Assembly: GCA_034521225.1 (NCBI GenBank)
Contig: JAXHMR010000025.1
Span: forward strand, 62,001 to 126,000
Direction of reading: 5' to 3'
From: Woeseia sp034521225
GTDB lineage: Bacteria > Pseudomonadota > Gammaproteobacteria > Steroidobacterales > Woeseiaceae
DNA length: 64,000 bases
Below are positions 10,439-18,296 of this stretch, piece after piece. The first letter of the stretch is position 1. Each line of letters begins with the position of its first letter. Below the pieces are notes generated by a model. It worked only from the letters and a program-made list of their open reading frames with translations. It was not told the origin of the DNA and did not search any database. A program made the position numbers and the translations under genes.

Positions 10439-11782
10439 TCACACTCCGTAGGCGGCGCGCAGCAGGCCGAGCGGATGGCCGGACTCCTGTGACTCGAGAC
10501 CCTGGGCAATCTGTGCGGCGGCCATCGGGCAGTCGCTGACAAAGTGCTGCGCGTCGCTGCCCTTGACCCTGTTGACGACTGGCCGCGCAATCTTTCTGGA
10601 TATGTCGTGAAATTCCTTTTTCAGCGCATACGTGCCGTCGTGCCCGGAGCAGCGTTCAATGACTTCGAATTCCGTATCCGGTACCAGCGCCAGCACGTCA
10701 CGTGTTTTCAGCCCGAGATTCTGCACACGCAAATGACAGGCAACCTGGTAGGCGACCTTGCCCAGTGACTGGCTGAAGTCTGTCTTCAGCTTGCCATGGC
10801 GATGACGCAGCATCAGGTATTCGAACGGGTCGTACATCGCATCGCGTACTTTTCGCACTGCCTCGTCATCAGGGTACATCAGCGGCAGTTCCTGTTTGTA
10901 CATCAGCGTGCACGATGGTATCGGGGAGACGATATCCCAACCGCGATCGACCCACGACGCCAGCACCGGGATGTTTTTTTCCTTCAGGCGCGCGACCGAC
11001 TCCAGATCACCGAGTTCGAGTTTCGGCATGCCGCAGCACGCCTCTTTTTCGGCCAGTGCCACGGGGATGTCGTTGTGCTCGTAAATGGCAACGAGGTCTT
11101 CCGCCAGTGCCGGCATGTTCCGGTTGCCGTAACACGTCGCGTACAGCAGGACCCGGCCGCGCGTCTCGCCGGCCGGCTCGGCACTGCCACCGTCGGTTTT
11201 CCTCAGGTGCTTCAGCCGCTTTCGTGCCGGGCGCGAGTGGTATTCCGGGACAGGCGCATCGCGGTGCACGCCGAGCGACTTTTCCAGCAGCTTGCGTCCG
11301 GACCGGCTGCGGTTGCCGGCGTTGACTGCCTGCGCGACGATCGGAATACCGGCGAAACGGCCGACGGTGTCCGTCGAACTCAGTATTCGATCACGCCGGG
11401 GCGCGCCTTCATCGCGGAAGCGCTTGGCTTTCGCGCGCAGCATCAGGTGCGGGAAATCGACATTCCATTCGTGCGGCGGCACGTACGGGCATTTCGACAT
11501 GTAGCACATGTCGCACAGGTAGCAGTTGTCGACGACGTCCCGGAACGCCTTCTTTGGCACGCTGTCGACTTCCATCGTCTCGGACTCGTCGACTGCGTCG
11601 AACAGTGTCGGGAATGCGTTGCAGAGGTTAAAACAGCGGCGGCAACCGTGACAGATATCGAAGACGCGCTCGAGCTCCTGGTCGAGGGACGCCTGGTCGT
11701 AAAACTCGTCGGTCTGCCACGCGAGTGCGTGCCGCATTGGCGCCTCCAGGCTGCCTTCGCGCTTGCTTCCGGGTTCGCTCAT
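10439..11782 (-). CDS. iron-sulfur oxidoreductase, heterodisulfide reductase/GlpC-like
   Basis: 447 aa, intact. Two ferredoxin-type motifs lie near the N-terminus: CHGCRRCFNLC and CYLCDMCYMSKCP. Two cysteine-rich C-terminal modules follow: one with a standard CCG (EACCGMPKLELGD), the other with CSG in its place (ERCSGHDGTY). Proteins of this architecture move electrons to or from disulfides, quinones or partner enzymes. The lack of membrane segments and the operon with rubrerythrin and DUF3501 suggest a soluble electron-transfer partner for peroxide reduction; this is inference. The altered CCG module could bind its cluster differently. The start at 11782 has no strong competitor. Confidence 0.85.
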   Translation of the reverse strand: MSEPGSKREGSLEAPMRHALAWQTDEFYDQASLDQELERVFDICHGCRRCFNLCNAFPTLFDAVDESETMEVDSVPKKAFRDVVDNCYLCDMCYMSKCPYVPPHEWNVDFPHLMLRAKAKRFRDEGAPRRDRILSSTDTVGRFAGIPIVAQAVNAGNRSRSGRKLLEKSLGVHRDAPVPEYHSRPARKRLKHLRKTDGGSAEPAGETRGRVLLYATCYGNRNMPALAEDLVAIYEHNDIPVALAEKEACCGMPKLELGDLESVARLKEKNIPVLASWVDRGWDIVSPIPSCTLMYKQELPLMYPDDEAVRKVRDAMYDPFEYLMLRHRHGKLKTDFSQSLGKVAYQVACHLRVQNLGLKTRDVLALVPDTEFEVIERCSGHDGTYALKKEFHDISRKIARPVVNRVKGSDAQHFVSDCPMAAAQIAQGLESQESGHPLGLLRAAYGV

Positions 11783-11877
11783 GCGGATGGGCCCTGGACG
11801 TGAAGAGTTGCCCGCCGGGCCGGAAGTCTGCGCGAAACGCGGACTCCTGCCCCTGGCGGGCAGCGTCTGGTGACGTA

Positions 11878-12297
11878 TCAGTCGTCGAGGGTATCGAGCG
11901 CTTTCTGGAAGCGGTTTGCGTGCGAGCGTTCCGCCTTGGCCAGTGTTTCGAACCAGTCGGCGATCTCCTCGAAGTCTTCGTCGCGGGCTGTTTTGGCCAT
12001 GCCCGGGTACATATCGGTGTACTCGTGGGTTTCGCCGGCGATGGCCGCGGCCAGGTTCGCTTGCGTCGGGCCGATGGGCAGGCCGGTGGCCGGGTCACCA
12101 ACGGCTTCCAGGTATTCAAGGTGGCCATGTGCGTGGCCGGTTTCGCCTTCGGCGGTGGAACGGAACACGGCGGCGACATCGTTGTAGCCCTCGACATCCG
12201 CCTTGGCTGCAAAATACAGGTAACGGCGGTTGGCCTGGGACTCGCCGGCAAATGCGTCCTTCAGATTGTTTTCAGTCTTGCTGCCTTTCAATGCCAT
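11878..12297 (-). CDS. rubrerythrin
   Basis: 139 aa, a single ferritin-like four-helix domain without the C-terminal rubredoxin of classical rubrerythrin. Di-iron ligands appear as GESQANRRYLYFAAKAD, AEGETGHAHGH, AGETHEYTDMYPGMA and AKAERSHANRF, that is, E, ExxH, E and ExxH. Rubrerythrins reduce hydrogen peroxide in the cytoplasm; without rubredoxin, a separate electron donor is needed, and the iron-sulfur protein encoded next is a natural candidate. A strong ribosome site (GAGGGGAGC) precedes the ATG. A perfect palindrome lies 33 bp upstream of the start. It is first gene of the probable rubrerythrin-oxidoreductase-DUF3501 operon. Confidence 0.93.
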   Translation of the reverse strand: MALKGSKTENNLKDAFAGESQANRRYLYFAAKADVEGYNDVAAVFRSTAEGETGHAHGHLEYLEAVGDPATGLPIGPTQANLAAAIAGETHEYTDMYPGMAKTARDEDFEEIADWFETLAKAERSHANRFQKALDTLDD

Positions 12298-12329
12298 GGT
12301 GTTTGCTCCCCTCGGTTCAACACTCTAGT

Positions 12330-12344
12330 TTAGACTAAGTCTAA
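12330..12344. promoter_or_regulatory. palindromic operator upstream of rubrerythrin
   Basis: TTAGACTAAGTCTAA is a perfect 7-1-7 inverted repeat in a short AT-rich island between rubrerythrin and a GC-rich repeat array. Its TTTAGA/TCTAA half-sites resemble boxes of Fur-superfamily iron or peroxide regulators (Irr/PerR type), which often control rubrerythrin. No regulator gene is adjacent, so the assignment is inference. Confidence 0.55.
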
Positions 12345-12389
12345 TTAATGTATCACTTTAAGCCCGGCGGTGCGCGCTGTCAACGCGGC

Positions 12390-12708
12390 CGCTGAGCCCG
12401 CGGGGCGTGGCAATCCGTCGTTGCGTGCCCGGAGGGCGTGGCAATCCGACGTTGCGAGCCCGGAGGGCGTCACAGTCCGATTGTGGCGAGCCCGGAGGGC
12501 GTCGGCAATCCGTCGTCGCATGGCCCGAAGGCGATCAGCCGTTGCGAGATCGCCACGTCGCTACGCTCCTCGCGATGACCGGCGCGAGCGGTCGCCACGT
12601 CGCTACGCTCCTCGCGATGACCGGGGCGGTGCGAGATCGCCACGTCGCTGCGCTCCTCGCGATGACGGGGGTGCGAGGTCGCCATGTAGTTGCGCTCCTC
12701 GCGATGAC
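12390..12708. repeat. dispersed inverted-repeat element, locus 4
   Basis: This gap between rubrerythrin and xseB holds four degraded arms of the gcgagcccggagggcg type followed by four arms of the gagatcgccacgtcgct type ending ctcgcgatgac. The left copies are truncated and diverged, the right ones cleaner. No gene is visible. Confidence 0.85.
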
Positions 12709-12776
12709 ATTGACGGTCCCCGGACTCGCCTGTAGCGTTACGGCCGGATTGTCGCCAAGAGGTGCGAATCAACAGC

Positions 12777-13010
12777 ATGGCCGCAAACAAGAATATTGAC
12801 CTGGAAAAATCCCTGGCGGAACTCGAGGCGCTGGTCGAGGAACTCGAAAGCGGCGACCTGCCGCTCGAGACGGCAATGAAGAAATTCGAGCAGGGCGTCA
12901 AGCTGACGCGCGGTTGCCAGAGTGCGTTGAAAGATGCTGAACAGCGTGTCGAAGTGCTGGTCAAGAGCGCCGGCGGTGAGTCGCTGGAGGAATTCGACGG
13001 CAGTTCGTAG
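12777..13010 (+). CDS. xseB: exodeoxyribonuclease VII small subunit
   Basis: 77 aa from the ATG at 12777. The protein (MAANKNIDLEKSLAELE, then LVEELESGDLPLETAMKKFEQG) matches XseB over its whole length, including the conserved helical hairpin that binds the XseA coiled coil. AGAGG at 12758 precedes it by about 14 bp; an in-frame GTG at 12762 is possible but sits too close to the ribosome site. The usual neighbours ispA and dxs are absent, and repeat arrays flank the gene on both sides. The partner xseA is at 50.4 kb. Confidence 0.93.
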   Translation: MAANKNIDLEKSLAELEALVEELESGDLPLETAMKKFEQGVKLTRGCQSALKDAEQRVEVLVKSAGGESLEEFDGSS

Positions 13011-13011
13011 C

Positions 13012-13242
13012 CGTCGTTGCGAGCCCGCAGGGCACTCCGTCGTTGCGAGCCCGCAGGGCACTCCGTCGTTGCGACCGCAGGGCGTGGCAATCTCATTGGT
13101 CTGGCAGAGAGGTAATCGGCGCGAGATCGCCACGTCGCTACGCTCCTCGCGATGACGGGGTGCTACGCTCCTCGCGATGACGGGGGTGCTACGCTCCTCG
13201 CGATGACGGGGTGCTACGGTTCTCGCGATGACGGTGGTGCTA
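13012..13242. repeat. dispersed inverted-repeat element, locus 5, with 25/26-bp tandem core
   Basis: The array starts just after the xseB stop codon. Three arms (cgttgcgagcccgcagggca and variants) precede a normal inverted arm. The core gctacgctcctcgcgatgac then recurs in tandem at 13137, 13162, 13188 and 13213, with a decayed fifth at 13239, spaced 25 or 26 bp. No gene is visible. Confidence 0.9.
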
Positions 13243-13247
13243 CGACC

Positions 13248-14555
13248 TCAGGTAGGCGGGTTGCTGTTGTCGCCCTGCAGGCGCGTGATCAGCGATCGCA
13301 GGAATACCTTGTTGAAGCGCAGCTGGCACGAGGAGGAAACCTGCTCCATCAGTGTCGAGCTGACGCGCAGGATCGTTACCGGACCCTTGGCCCGAATGGA
13401 CGCGGTACGCTTCGCGCCGCGCACGTAACTCGTTTCACCGAAACAATCGCCGTTTGACAGTACGCCGAGCTGCTTGCGGTTGGCCTCCACCGTCGCCTGG
13501 CCCGAGACGATGATATAAAAGCGGTCGTCCATTTCGCCTTCACGCACGATGTCGTCCTGGTCCTTGTATTCGTGCCAGTCGCTGGCACGCAGTACTTCCC
13601 AGATCTCGGCGTGCGAAAACTCGTGGAAAAACGTCAGCGTGCGCAGCAGGTCGAAATGTTCCTGCTTGTCCAGGCTGTCGTACTTGGTGCGCAGGTCCTT
13701 GTGCACGCGCGTCAGGTCAGCCGCCAGATCGCTGCCGCTCTTGCAGCGCTTGTGCGGATCCTTTTGCATCGTCATCGCGACGACGTGCTCGAGGTCCTCC
13801 GGCAAATCATCGCGGTACGTATGGATGGGCGGCGGCGTCGCGTAGACAATCTGGTGCAGCAGCTTGGACAGGTTGTCGGCGCGGAACGGGCGGAATCCCG
13901 TCAGCAGTTCATACAGCACGGCACCCAGCGAATAGATATCCGAACGCGATGTCAGCTCTTCGGACTGCACCTGCTCGGGCGACATGTAACTGGGTGACCC
14001 TGCGATGCCCTCAATGCGTGATACGTCGGAGTCATTGCAGATTGCGATGCCGAAGTCGATGATCCTGACGTCGTTGTCAGTCGTCAGCATGATGTTGCTT
14101 GGCTTGATATCGCGATGAATGACGCCGCGGCTGTGCGAGTAGTGCAGGGCTTTCGCGCATTTGTAGATGATTTCGACCACATCGTCGACGCGCAACAGGT
14201 TATCGGGACGGCAGTAAGCGGACAACGTGCGGGCGCCCTGGATATGTTCGGTGACAACGTAGTACTTGCCGTCTTCCTCGCCCGCATCATAGATCGGCAG
14301 GATGTTCGGATGCTGCAGCATGCCGACCATGTGCGCTTCATTGAAAAACATCTTGCGCGAAACCCGCGCGCGATCCGCGTCCGAGTCTTCCTCGATGTTG
14401 TAGACCTTGATTGCGACGTCACGGCGGTAGTAGGGATCGTGCGACAGGTAAACGGTACCCGTGCTACCCCGGCCGACCTTGTTAATGATGACGTACTTGC
14501 CGATCTTTGCCGGCGCATCATTTGATCGTTGTAACGGAGTCACGTTGCTGGCCAT
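13248..14555 (-). CDS. Ser/Thr protein kinase with C-terminal cyclic-nucleotide-binding-type domain
   Basis: 435 aa, intact. The N-terminal Hanks-type kinase domain (about residues 18-285) has a glycine-rich loop GRGSTGTVYL, the ATP lysine in RRDVAIKVYN, catalytic loop VIHRDIKPSNIML, metal-binding IIDFGIAI and SPSYMSPEQ. A helical linker follows, then a cyclic-nucleotide-monophosphate-binding fold (about residues 315-430; REGEMDDRFYIIVSG, SNGDCFGETSYV). No membrane or extracellular sensor domain is seen, so the kinase is probably cytoplasmic and could be gated by cAMP, c-di-GMP or another ligand. The substrate is unknown. It lies 17 bp downstream of pgpA at the end of the nrdR-rib-nusB-thiL-pgpA run. 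Confidence 0.9.
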   Translation of the reverse strand: MASNVTPLQRSNDAPAKIGKYVIINKVGRGSTGTVYLSHDPYYRRDVAIKVYNIEEDSDADRARVSRKMFFNEAHMVGMLQHPNILPIYDAGEEDGKYYVVTEHIQGARTLSAYCRPDNLLRVDDVVEIIYKCAKALHYSHSRGVIHRDIKPSNIMLTTDNDVRIIDFGIAICNDSDVSRIEGIAGSPSYMSPEQVQSEELTSRSDIYSLGAVLYELLTGFRPFRADNLSKLLHQIVYATPPPIHTYRDDLPEDLEHVVAMTMQKDPHKRCKSGSDLAADLTRVHKDLRTKYDSLDKQEHFDLLRTLTFFHEFSHAEIWEVLRASDWHEYKDQDDIVREGEMDDRFYIIVSGQATVEANRKQLGVLSNGDCFGETSYVRGAKRTASIRAKGPVTILRVSSTLMEQVSSSCQLRFNKVFLRSLITRLQGDNSNPPT

Positions 14556-14572
14556 GGGCCCTCTGCTTTTGG

Positions 14573-15070
14573 TTACATAATCCAGCCGCCGATGCCGTGC
14601 GAAATCACCAGAACCAGTGCGGCATACAGGGCTGCTGCGATGTCATCCAGCATAATTCCCAGCCCTCCGGCCAGTCTGTGATCCAGGTCCCGGATCGGCC
14701 ACGGTTTCCAGATGTCGAACAGGCGGAACAGCAGGAAGGCAATGAGCCACCAGAGGGGATGATCCGGCGCGACGAGCAGCACCAGGTACATGCCGGCGAT
14801 CTCGTCCCAGACGATGCCCGGGTGGTCGTGGACGCCGATACGCCGGGCGCTCTCGCCACAGAGCCAGATTCCAACCAGGCAAATGACCACCGCTACGATG
14901 ATCCGCGGCACGATCCCGATCGGCAGCGTGACAAAAGCCAGCAAGACACCGACAACCGTGCCGGCCGTGCCGGGCGCACGCGGTGCGAGGCCGCTGCCAA
15001 AACCGAACGCCAGGAAATGCACGGGGTCCGTCAGTACTGTTTTGTTGAGAGATGCACCGGTCATCGTCAT
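14573..15070 (-). CDS. pgpA: phosphatidylglycerophosphatase A
   Basis: 165 aa membrane enzyme that dephosphorylates phosphatidylglycerophosphate to phosphatidylglycerol. The conserved FGFGSGLAPRAPGTAGT near the N-terminus and DEIAGMYLVLL and FRLFDIWKPWPI motifs are present, with about four hydrophobic segments. Its ATG overlaps the thiL stop codon by four bases, so the two are translationally coupled, as in many gammaproteobacteria. Confidence 0.94.
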   Translation of the reverse strand: MTMTGASLNKTVLTDPVHFLAFGFGSGLAPRAPGTAGTVVGVLLAFVTLPIGIVPRIIVAVVICLVGIWLCGESARRIGVHDHPGIVWDEIAGMYLVLLVAPDHPLWWLIAFLLFRLFDIWKPWPIRDLDHRLAGGLGIMLDDIAAALYAALVLVISHGIGGWIM

Positions 15071-16065
15071 GCCAGCCGCTCGCCGGCAGCGAAATGCTGA
15101 AAGCCCACCGGGTCGAGCGTGACCGGTACACCGTTGTCGGTGCAGCGCAGTCCGTCTCCATCGTCGACTGTGCCGATACGTGTTACTGCGACGTCAAGCG
15201 CGCTGGCGCATTCATACAAAGCGGCCTGCTTGCCCGGCGGCACGGTGAAGCAAAGCTCATAGTCATCTCCGCCGCCGAGCGCGAACGACACGGCACGCTC
15301 CCGGCCGTAATGACGCAGCAGTTCGGACGACAGCGGCAGCGCCTGGAAATCGATGGCCGCCCCCTTGCCGGACGCGTGGAGCACGTGACCGAGGTCTGCC
15401 AGCAAGCCGTCCGATACGTCGATGGCCGCGCTGGCAATCGTTGCCAGTCCCTGCCCCAGCGCTATGCGCGGCGCCGGACGGCGGAAGCGTGCGACCAGTT
15501 CACTGTTATCTGCTTTGGCCGCATCCATCAGTATTTCGAGGCCGCCGGCCGCATCGCCCAGCGTGCCGCTGACAAATACCAGGTCACCGGCGCGCGCCCC
15601 GCCGCGTGCGAGCCAGGCGTTCGGGTCAACGTGTCCGGAGAGTTGCACGGTGATCACCGTTTGCGCACCGCGTGTCGTATCGCCGCCGACCAGCGACACG
15701 CCGTGCTCGTCGGCTGCCTCGTACAGGCCCGCCGCGAATCCCTGCAACCAGTCCGGGTCCGCTGATGGCAGCGTAAGTCCGAGTAACATCCAGGCCGGCA
15801 CGGCGCCCATGGCGGCGATATCGGAGAGATTGACGGCAACCGCCCGGTAGCCGATATCCTGCGGCGCGAAATCAACCGGATAGTGCACGCCGTCGACCAG
15901 CGTATCGAGCACGCTGACCAGCGAGCGGCCCGCCGGAACATCGATAATGGCGCCGTCGTCACCAATCCCGAGGCGTACGTCGTCCCGCGACGAGCGACGC
16001 GTAAAATATCGTGCTATCAGTTCGAATTCGTCCATCGCGCCCGCTGTCTGGCCCGGATTATTCAT
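15067..16065 (-). CDS. thiL: thiamine-monophosphate kinase
   Basis: ThiL phosphorylates thiamine monophosphate to the active diphosphate. The intact frame gives 332 aa with GIGDDGAIIDVPAG, DTLVDGVHYP, AVNLSDIAAMGAVPAW, LVGGDTTRG, IDVSDGLLADLGH and ALGGGDDYELCFTV, the Mg-ATP and substrate motifs of the family. An alternative start ten codons in (MDEFELIARYF, at 16035) fits the usual N-terminus better. A repeat array separates it from nusB. Confidence 0.95.
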   Translation of the reverse strand: MNNPGQTAGAMDEFELIARYFTRRSSRDDVRLGIGDDGAIIDVPAGRSLVSVLDTLVDGVHYPVDFAPQDIGYRAVAVNLSDIAAMGAVPAWMLLGLTLPSADPDWLQGFAAGLYEAADEHGVSLVGGDTTRGAQTVITVQLSGHVDPNAWLARGGARAGDLVFVSGTLGDAAGGLEILMDAAKADNSELVARFRRPAPRIALGQGLATIASAAIDVSDGLLADLGHVLHASGKGAAIDFQALPLSSELLRHYGRERAVSFALGGGDDYELCFTVPPGKQAALYECASALDVAVTRIGTVDDGDGLRCTDNGVPVTLDPVGFQHFAAGERLA

Positions 16066-16099
16066 GAACGCCCCGGAGGCCGGGGCGAAAGCATAGCTG

Positions 16100-16300
16100 T
16101 GTCATTGCGAGCCCGAAGGGCGTGGCAATCTCGTGAACCTGGCAGAGTGACTGTCTGTGCGAGGTCGCCACGTCGCTGCGCTCCTCGCGACGACGGGCTG
16201 TGCGAGGTCGCCACGTCGCTGCGCTCCTCGCGATGACGGGGCTGTGCGAGGTCGCCACGTCGCTGCGCTCCTCGCGACGATCGGGCTGCGGCGAGATTGC
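16100..16300. repeat. dispersed inverted-repeat element, locus 6
   Basis: One arm (cattgcgagcccgaagggcg), a linker with CCTGGCAGAG, then three opposite arms in tandem ending ctcgcgacgac, ctcgcgatgac and ctcgcgacgat. The array lies between co-directional nusB and thiL, so it would be transcribed inside the operon. Confidence 0.85.
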
Positions 16301-16315
16301 CAACCATCGCATTAA

Positions 16316-16750
16316 TCAGCGCCGCTCGCCGGGACGCAGATCGGGCGCCGCGCGGTCCAGCAGTGCGTTGACAAATTTGTGGCTGTCGAGCGAACCGAAG
16401 CGCTTCGCGAGGTTTACCGCTTCGTTGATGACGACGCGGTAGGGCACGTCGGGCCGCGACTCGAGCTCGAAGATGCCGAGCACCAGTATACCGCTCTCGA
16501 CCGGGTCCAGCTGATCAAAGGGGCGGTCGGAATAACCGGTGACCGTCGCGGCGAGCGCATCGAAACGCTCGCAGACGGCCCGTATGGCATCGTCGAAGTA
16601 CGCTTGCTCGCACCGGGCATACTCCGGGCGCTCACGGAACTGGCGCAGCAACTCGTCGGCATCGTGGCCTGCGATCTGCTTCTGGTAGAGCGCCTGCACC
16701 GCCAGCTCGCGCGCCCGCCCGCGTCGGCCTGGTCCGGCCGTTTTCTTCAT
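16316..16750 (-). CDS. nusB: transcription antitermination factor NusB
   Basis: 144 aa, intact. RARELAVQALYQKQIAG at the N-terminus and VINEAVNLAKRFGS, DSHKFVNALLD near the C-terminus are the RNA- and S10-binding features of NusB, which binds boxA during rRNA transcription. It overlaps the ribB stop by four bases. The usual upstream partner ribH is missing. Confidence 0.94.
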   Translation of the reverse strand: MKKTAGPGRRGRARELAVQALYQKQIAGHDADELLRQFRERPEYARCEQAYFDDAIRAVCERFDALAATVTGYSDRPFDQLDPVESGILVLGIFELESRPDVPYRVVINEAVNLAKRFGSLDSHKFVNALLDRAAPDLRPGERR

Positions 16751-17403
16751 GTGCCGGCTTTCGCCGTGCGATAACGGATCAGGTCGGCGATCGTGCCAAT
16801 CTTCAAGCCGTGTTCGCGCGCGAATATCTCAAGATCCGGCCGCCGGGCCATGCTGCCGTCCTCGTTAAGGATTTCAACGATCGTAGCTGCGGGCTCGAAA
16901 CCCGCGAGCCGCGCCAGGTCACAGCCGGCCTCGGTGTGGCCGGGCCGTGTCAGTACGCCGCCAGGCTGCGCCATTACCGGAAATACATGACCCGGTTGCC
17001 GCAGATCGCCGGGGCTCGCGTCCGGTGCAAGCGCTGCCTGTATAGTTCTTGCGCGGTCATACACTGAACTGCCGGTCGTGATGCCGGTTGCCGCATCGAT
17101 AGACACCGTGAAGCCTGTCGTGCGGTGCGGATCCGAACCCGGCACCATCAGGGCCACGCCAAGCTGCGCGCAACGCTCGGGCGTCAGTGTCAGGCACATC
17201 ATGCCGCGGCAGTGATGAGACATGTAATTAATGTGTTCCGCCGTGACCCGCTCGGCCGCCATCAGCAGGTCGCCTTCGTTCTCGCGATGCTCATCATCAA
17301 CCATGATGACCATCCTGCCATCGCGCACATCGGCGATGATGTCCTCGATCGGTGAAAAGAAGGAGTTGACTGCGCCGGGATGCATTCTGGGATTACTTGC
17401 CAT
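16747..17403 (-). CDS. ribB: 3,4-dihydroxy-2-butanone 4-phosphate synthase
   Basis: RibB converts ribulose 5-phosphate to the four-carbon precursor of riboflavin. 218 aa, one domain only, with the metal and substrate motifs MVDDEHRENEGDLLMAAE, HHCRGMMCL, DPHRTTGFTVSIDA and RPGHTEAGCDLARLAG. There is no GTP cyclohydrolase II extension, so it is RibB rather than RibBA. A shorter start at MHPGAVNSFF is possible. It sits between nrdR and nusB, where ribD, ribE and ribH would normally also lie; these are absent here. Confidence 0.93.
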   Translation of the reverse strand: MASNPRMHPGAVNSFFSPIEDIIADVRDGRMVIMVDDEHRENEGDLLMAAERVTAEHINYMSHHCRGMMCLTLTPERCAQLGVALMVPGSDPHRTTGFTVSIDAATGITTGSSVYDRARTIQAALAPDASPGDLRQPGHVFPVMAQPGGVLTRPGHTEAGCDLARLAGFEPAATIVEILNEDGSMARRPDLEIFAREHGLKIGTIADLIRYRTAKAGT

Positions 17404-17478
17404 CGGGTCCTGCCACGGGAAATTCCCGGGCAGCGGCGCCCGGGGGCGTGATTGTGCCGGAGAACACCGGAGATTTCC

Positions 17479-17991
17479 TTACTTCCGGTCCAGCAGGTCG
17501 GGCAACAGCGACATTTGCTCTCGGCTCGCGCTGGCATCGGAGATTTCCTGCAGGCGCTTGATCTCGTCCTGGAATTCCGTGACGTCCTGGAAACTGCGGT
17601 AAACGGAGGCGAAGCGCACGTAGGCAACCTCGTCGAGCTCCCGCAACTCCTCCATGACCAATTCACCGATCAGTCGCGACGGCACTTCCCGCTCGCCCAT
17701 CGTCCGCAGCTTGTGCACCAGCCTGCCCACCGCCTGCTCGAACGAATCGGCCGGCACCGGCCGTTTCTCGAGGGCGCGGTGCATGCTGCTGCGCATTTTC
17801 TCCTCGTCGAACGGTTCGCGGCGGCTGTCCGACTTGATCAGGCGCGGCATGACCAGCTCGGCCGTCTCAAACGTCGTGAAACGCTCATTGCAATCGAGGC
17901 ACTGCCGGCGACGCCGCACCTGCCGGCCATCACCCGCGAGCCGCGAATCAATGACCTTGGTTTCCTCGTGACTGCAAAACGGACAGTACAT
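17479..17991 (-). CDS. nrdR: transcriptional repressor NrdR
   Basis: 170 aa. The N-terminal zinc ribbon (MYCPFCSHEETKVIDSR, RRRQCLDCNERFTTFE) and ATP-cone domain (KSDSRREPFDEEKMRSSM) define NrdR, the dATP-sensing repressor of ribonucleotide reductase genes. The C-terminus is a little longer than usual. It lies downstream of glyA, from which a repeat array separates it. Confidence 0.96.
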   Translation of the reverse strand: MYCPFCSHEETKVIDSRLAGDGRQVRRRRQCLDCNERFTTFETAELVMPRLIKSDSRREPFDEEKMRSSMHRALEKRPVPADSFEQAVGRLVHKLRTMGEREVPSRLIGELVMEELRELDEVAYVRFASVYRSFQDVTEFQDEIKRLQEISDASASREQMSLLPDLLDRK

Positions 17992-18016
17992 TCAGACCTC
18001 GCTACGCTATTTCACA

Positions 18017-18293
18017 CGTCGTTGCGAGCCCGAAGGGCGTGGCAATCTCGTGAACCTGGCAGAGTGAGTGACTGTGCGAGATCGCCACGTCGCTGCGCTC
18101 CTCGCGACGACGGGGCCTGTGCGAGATCGCCACGTCGCTCTGCTCCTCGCGACGACGGGGCCTGTGCGAGATAGCCACGTTGCTGCGCTCCTCGCGACGA
18201 CGGGGACTGTGCGAGATAGCCACGTCGCTCTGCTCCTCGCGATGACGGGGCCTGTGCGAGATAGCCACGTTGCTGCGCTCCTCGCGACGACGG
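18017..18293. repeat. dispersed inverted-repeat element, locus 7
   Basis: One gttgcgagcccgaagggcg arm is followed by five near-identical opposite arms in tandem (gagatcgccacgtcgctgcg and variants with tagccacgttg), each ending ctcgcgacgacgggg or ctcgcgatgacgggg. The gap is almost fully repeat and abuts the glyA stop codon. Confidence 0.9.
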
Positions 18294-18296
18294 GGG

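Noticed and set aside
12390..12708. CRISPR array
   Set aside because: The repeats are inverted and tandem with little or no unique spacer, the spacing is irregular, and no cas genes are present. The same holds for the other repeat loci.
17404..17478. FMN riboswitch ahead of ribB
   Set aside because: The gap is 75 bp, too short, and lacks the conserved FMN-box segments.
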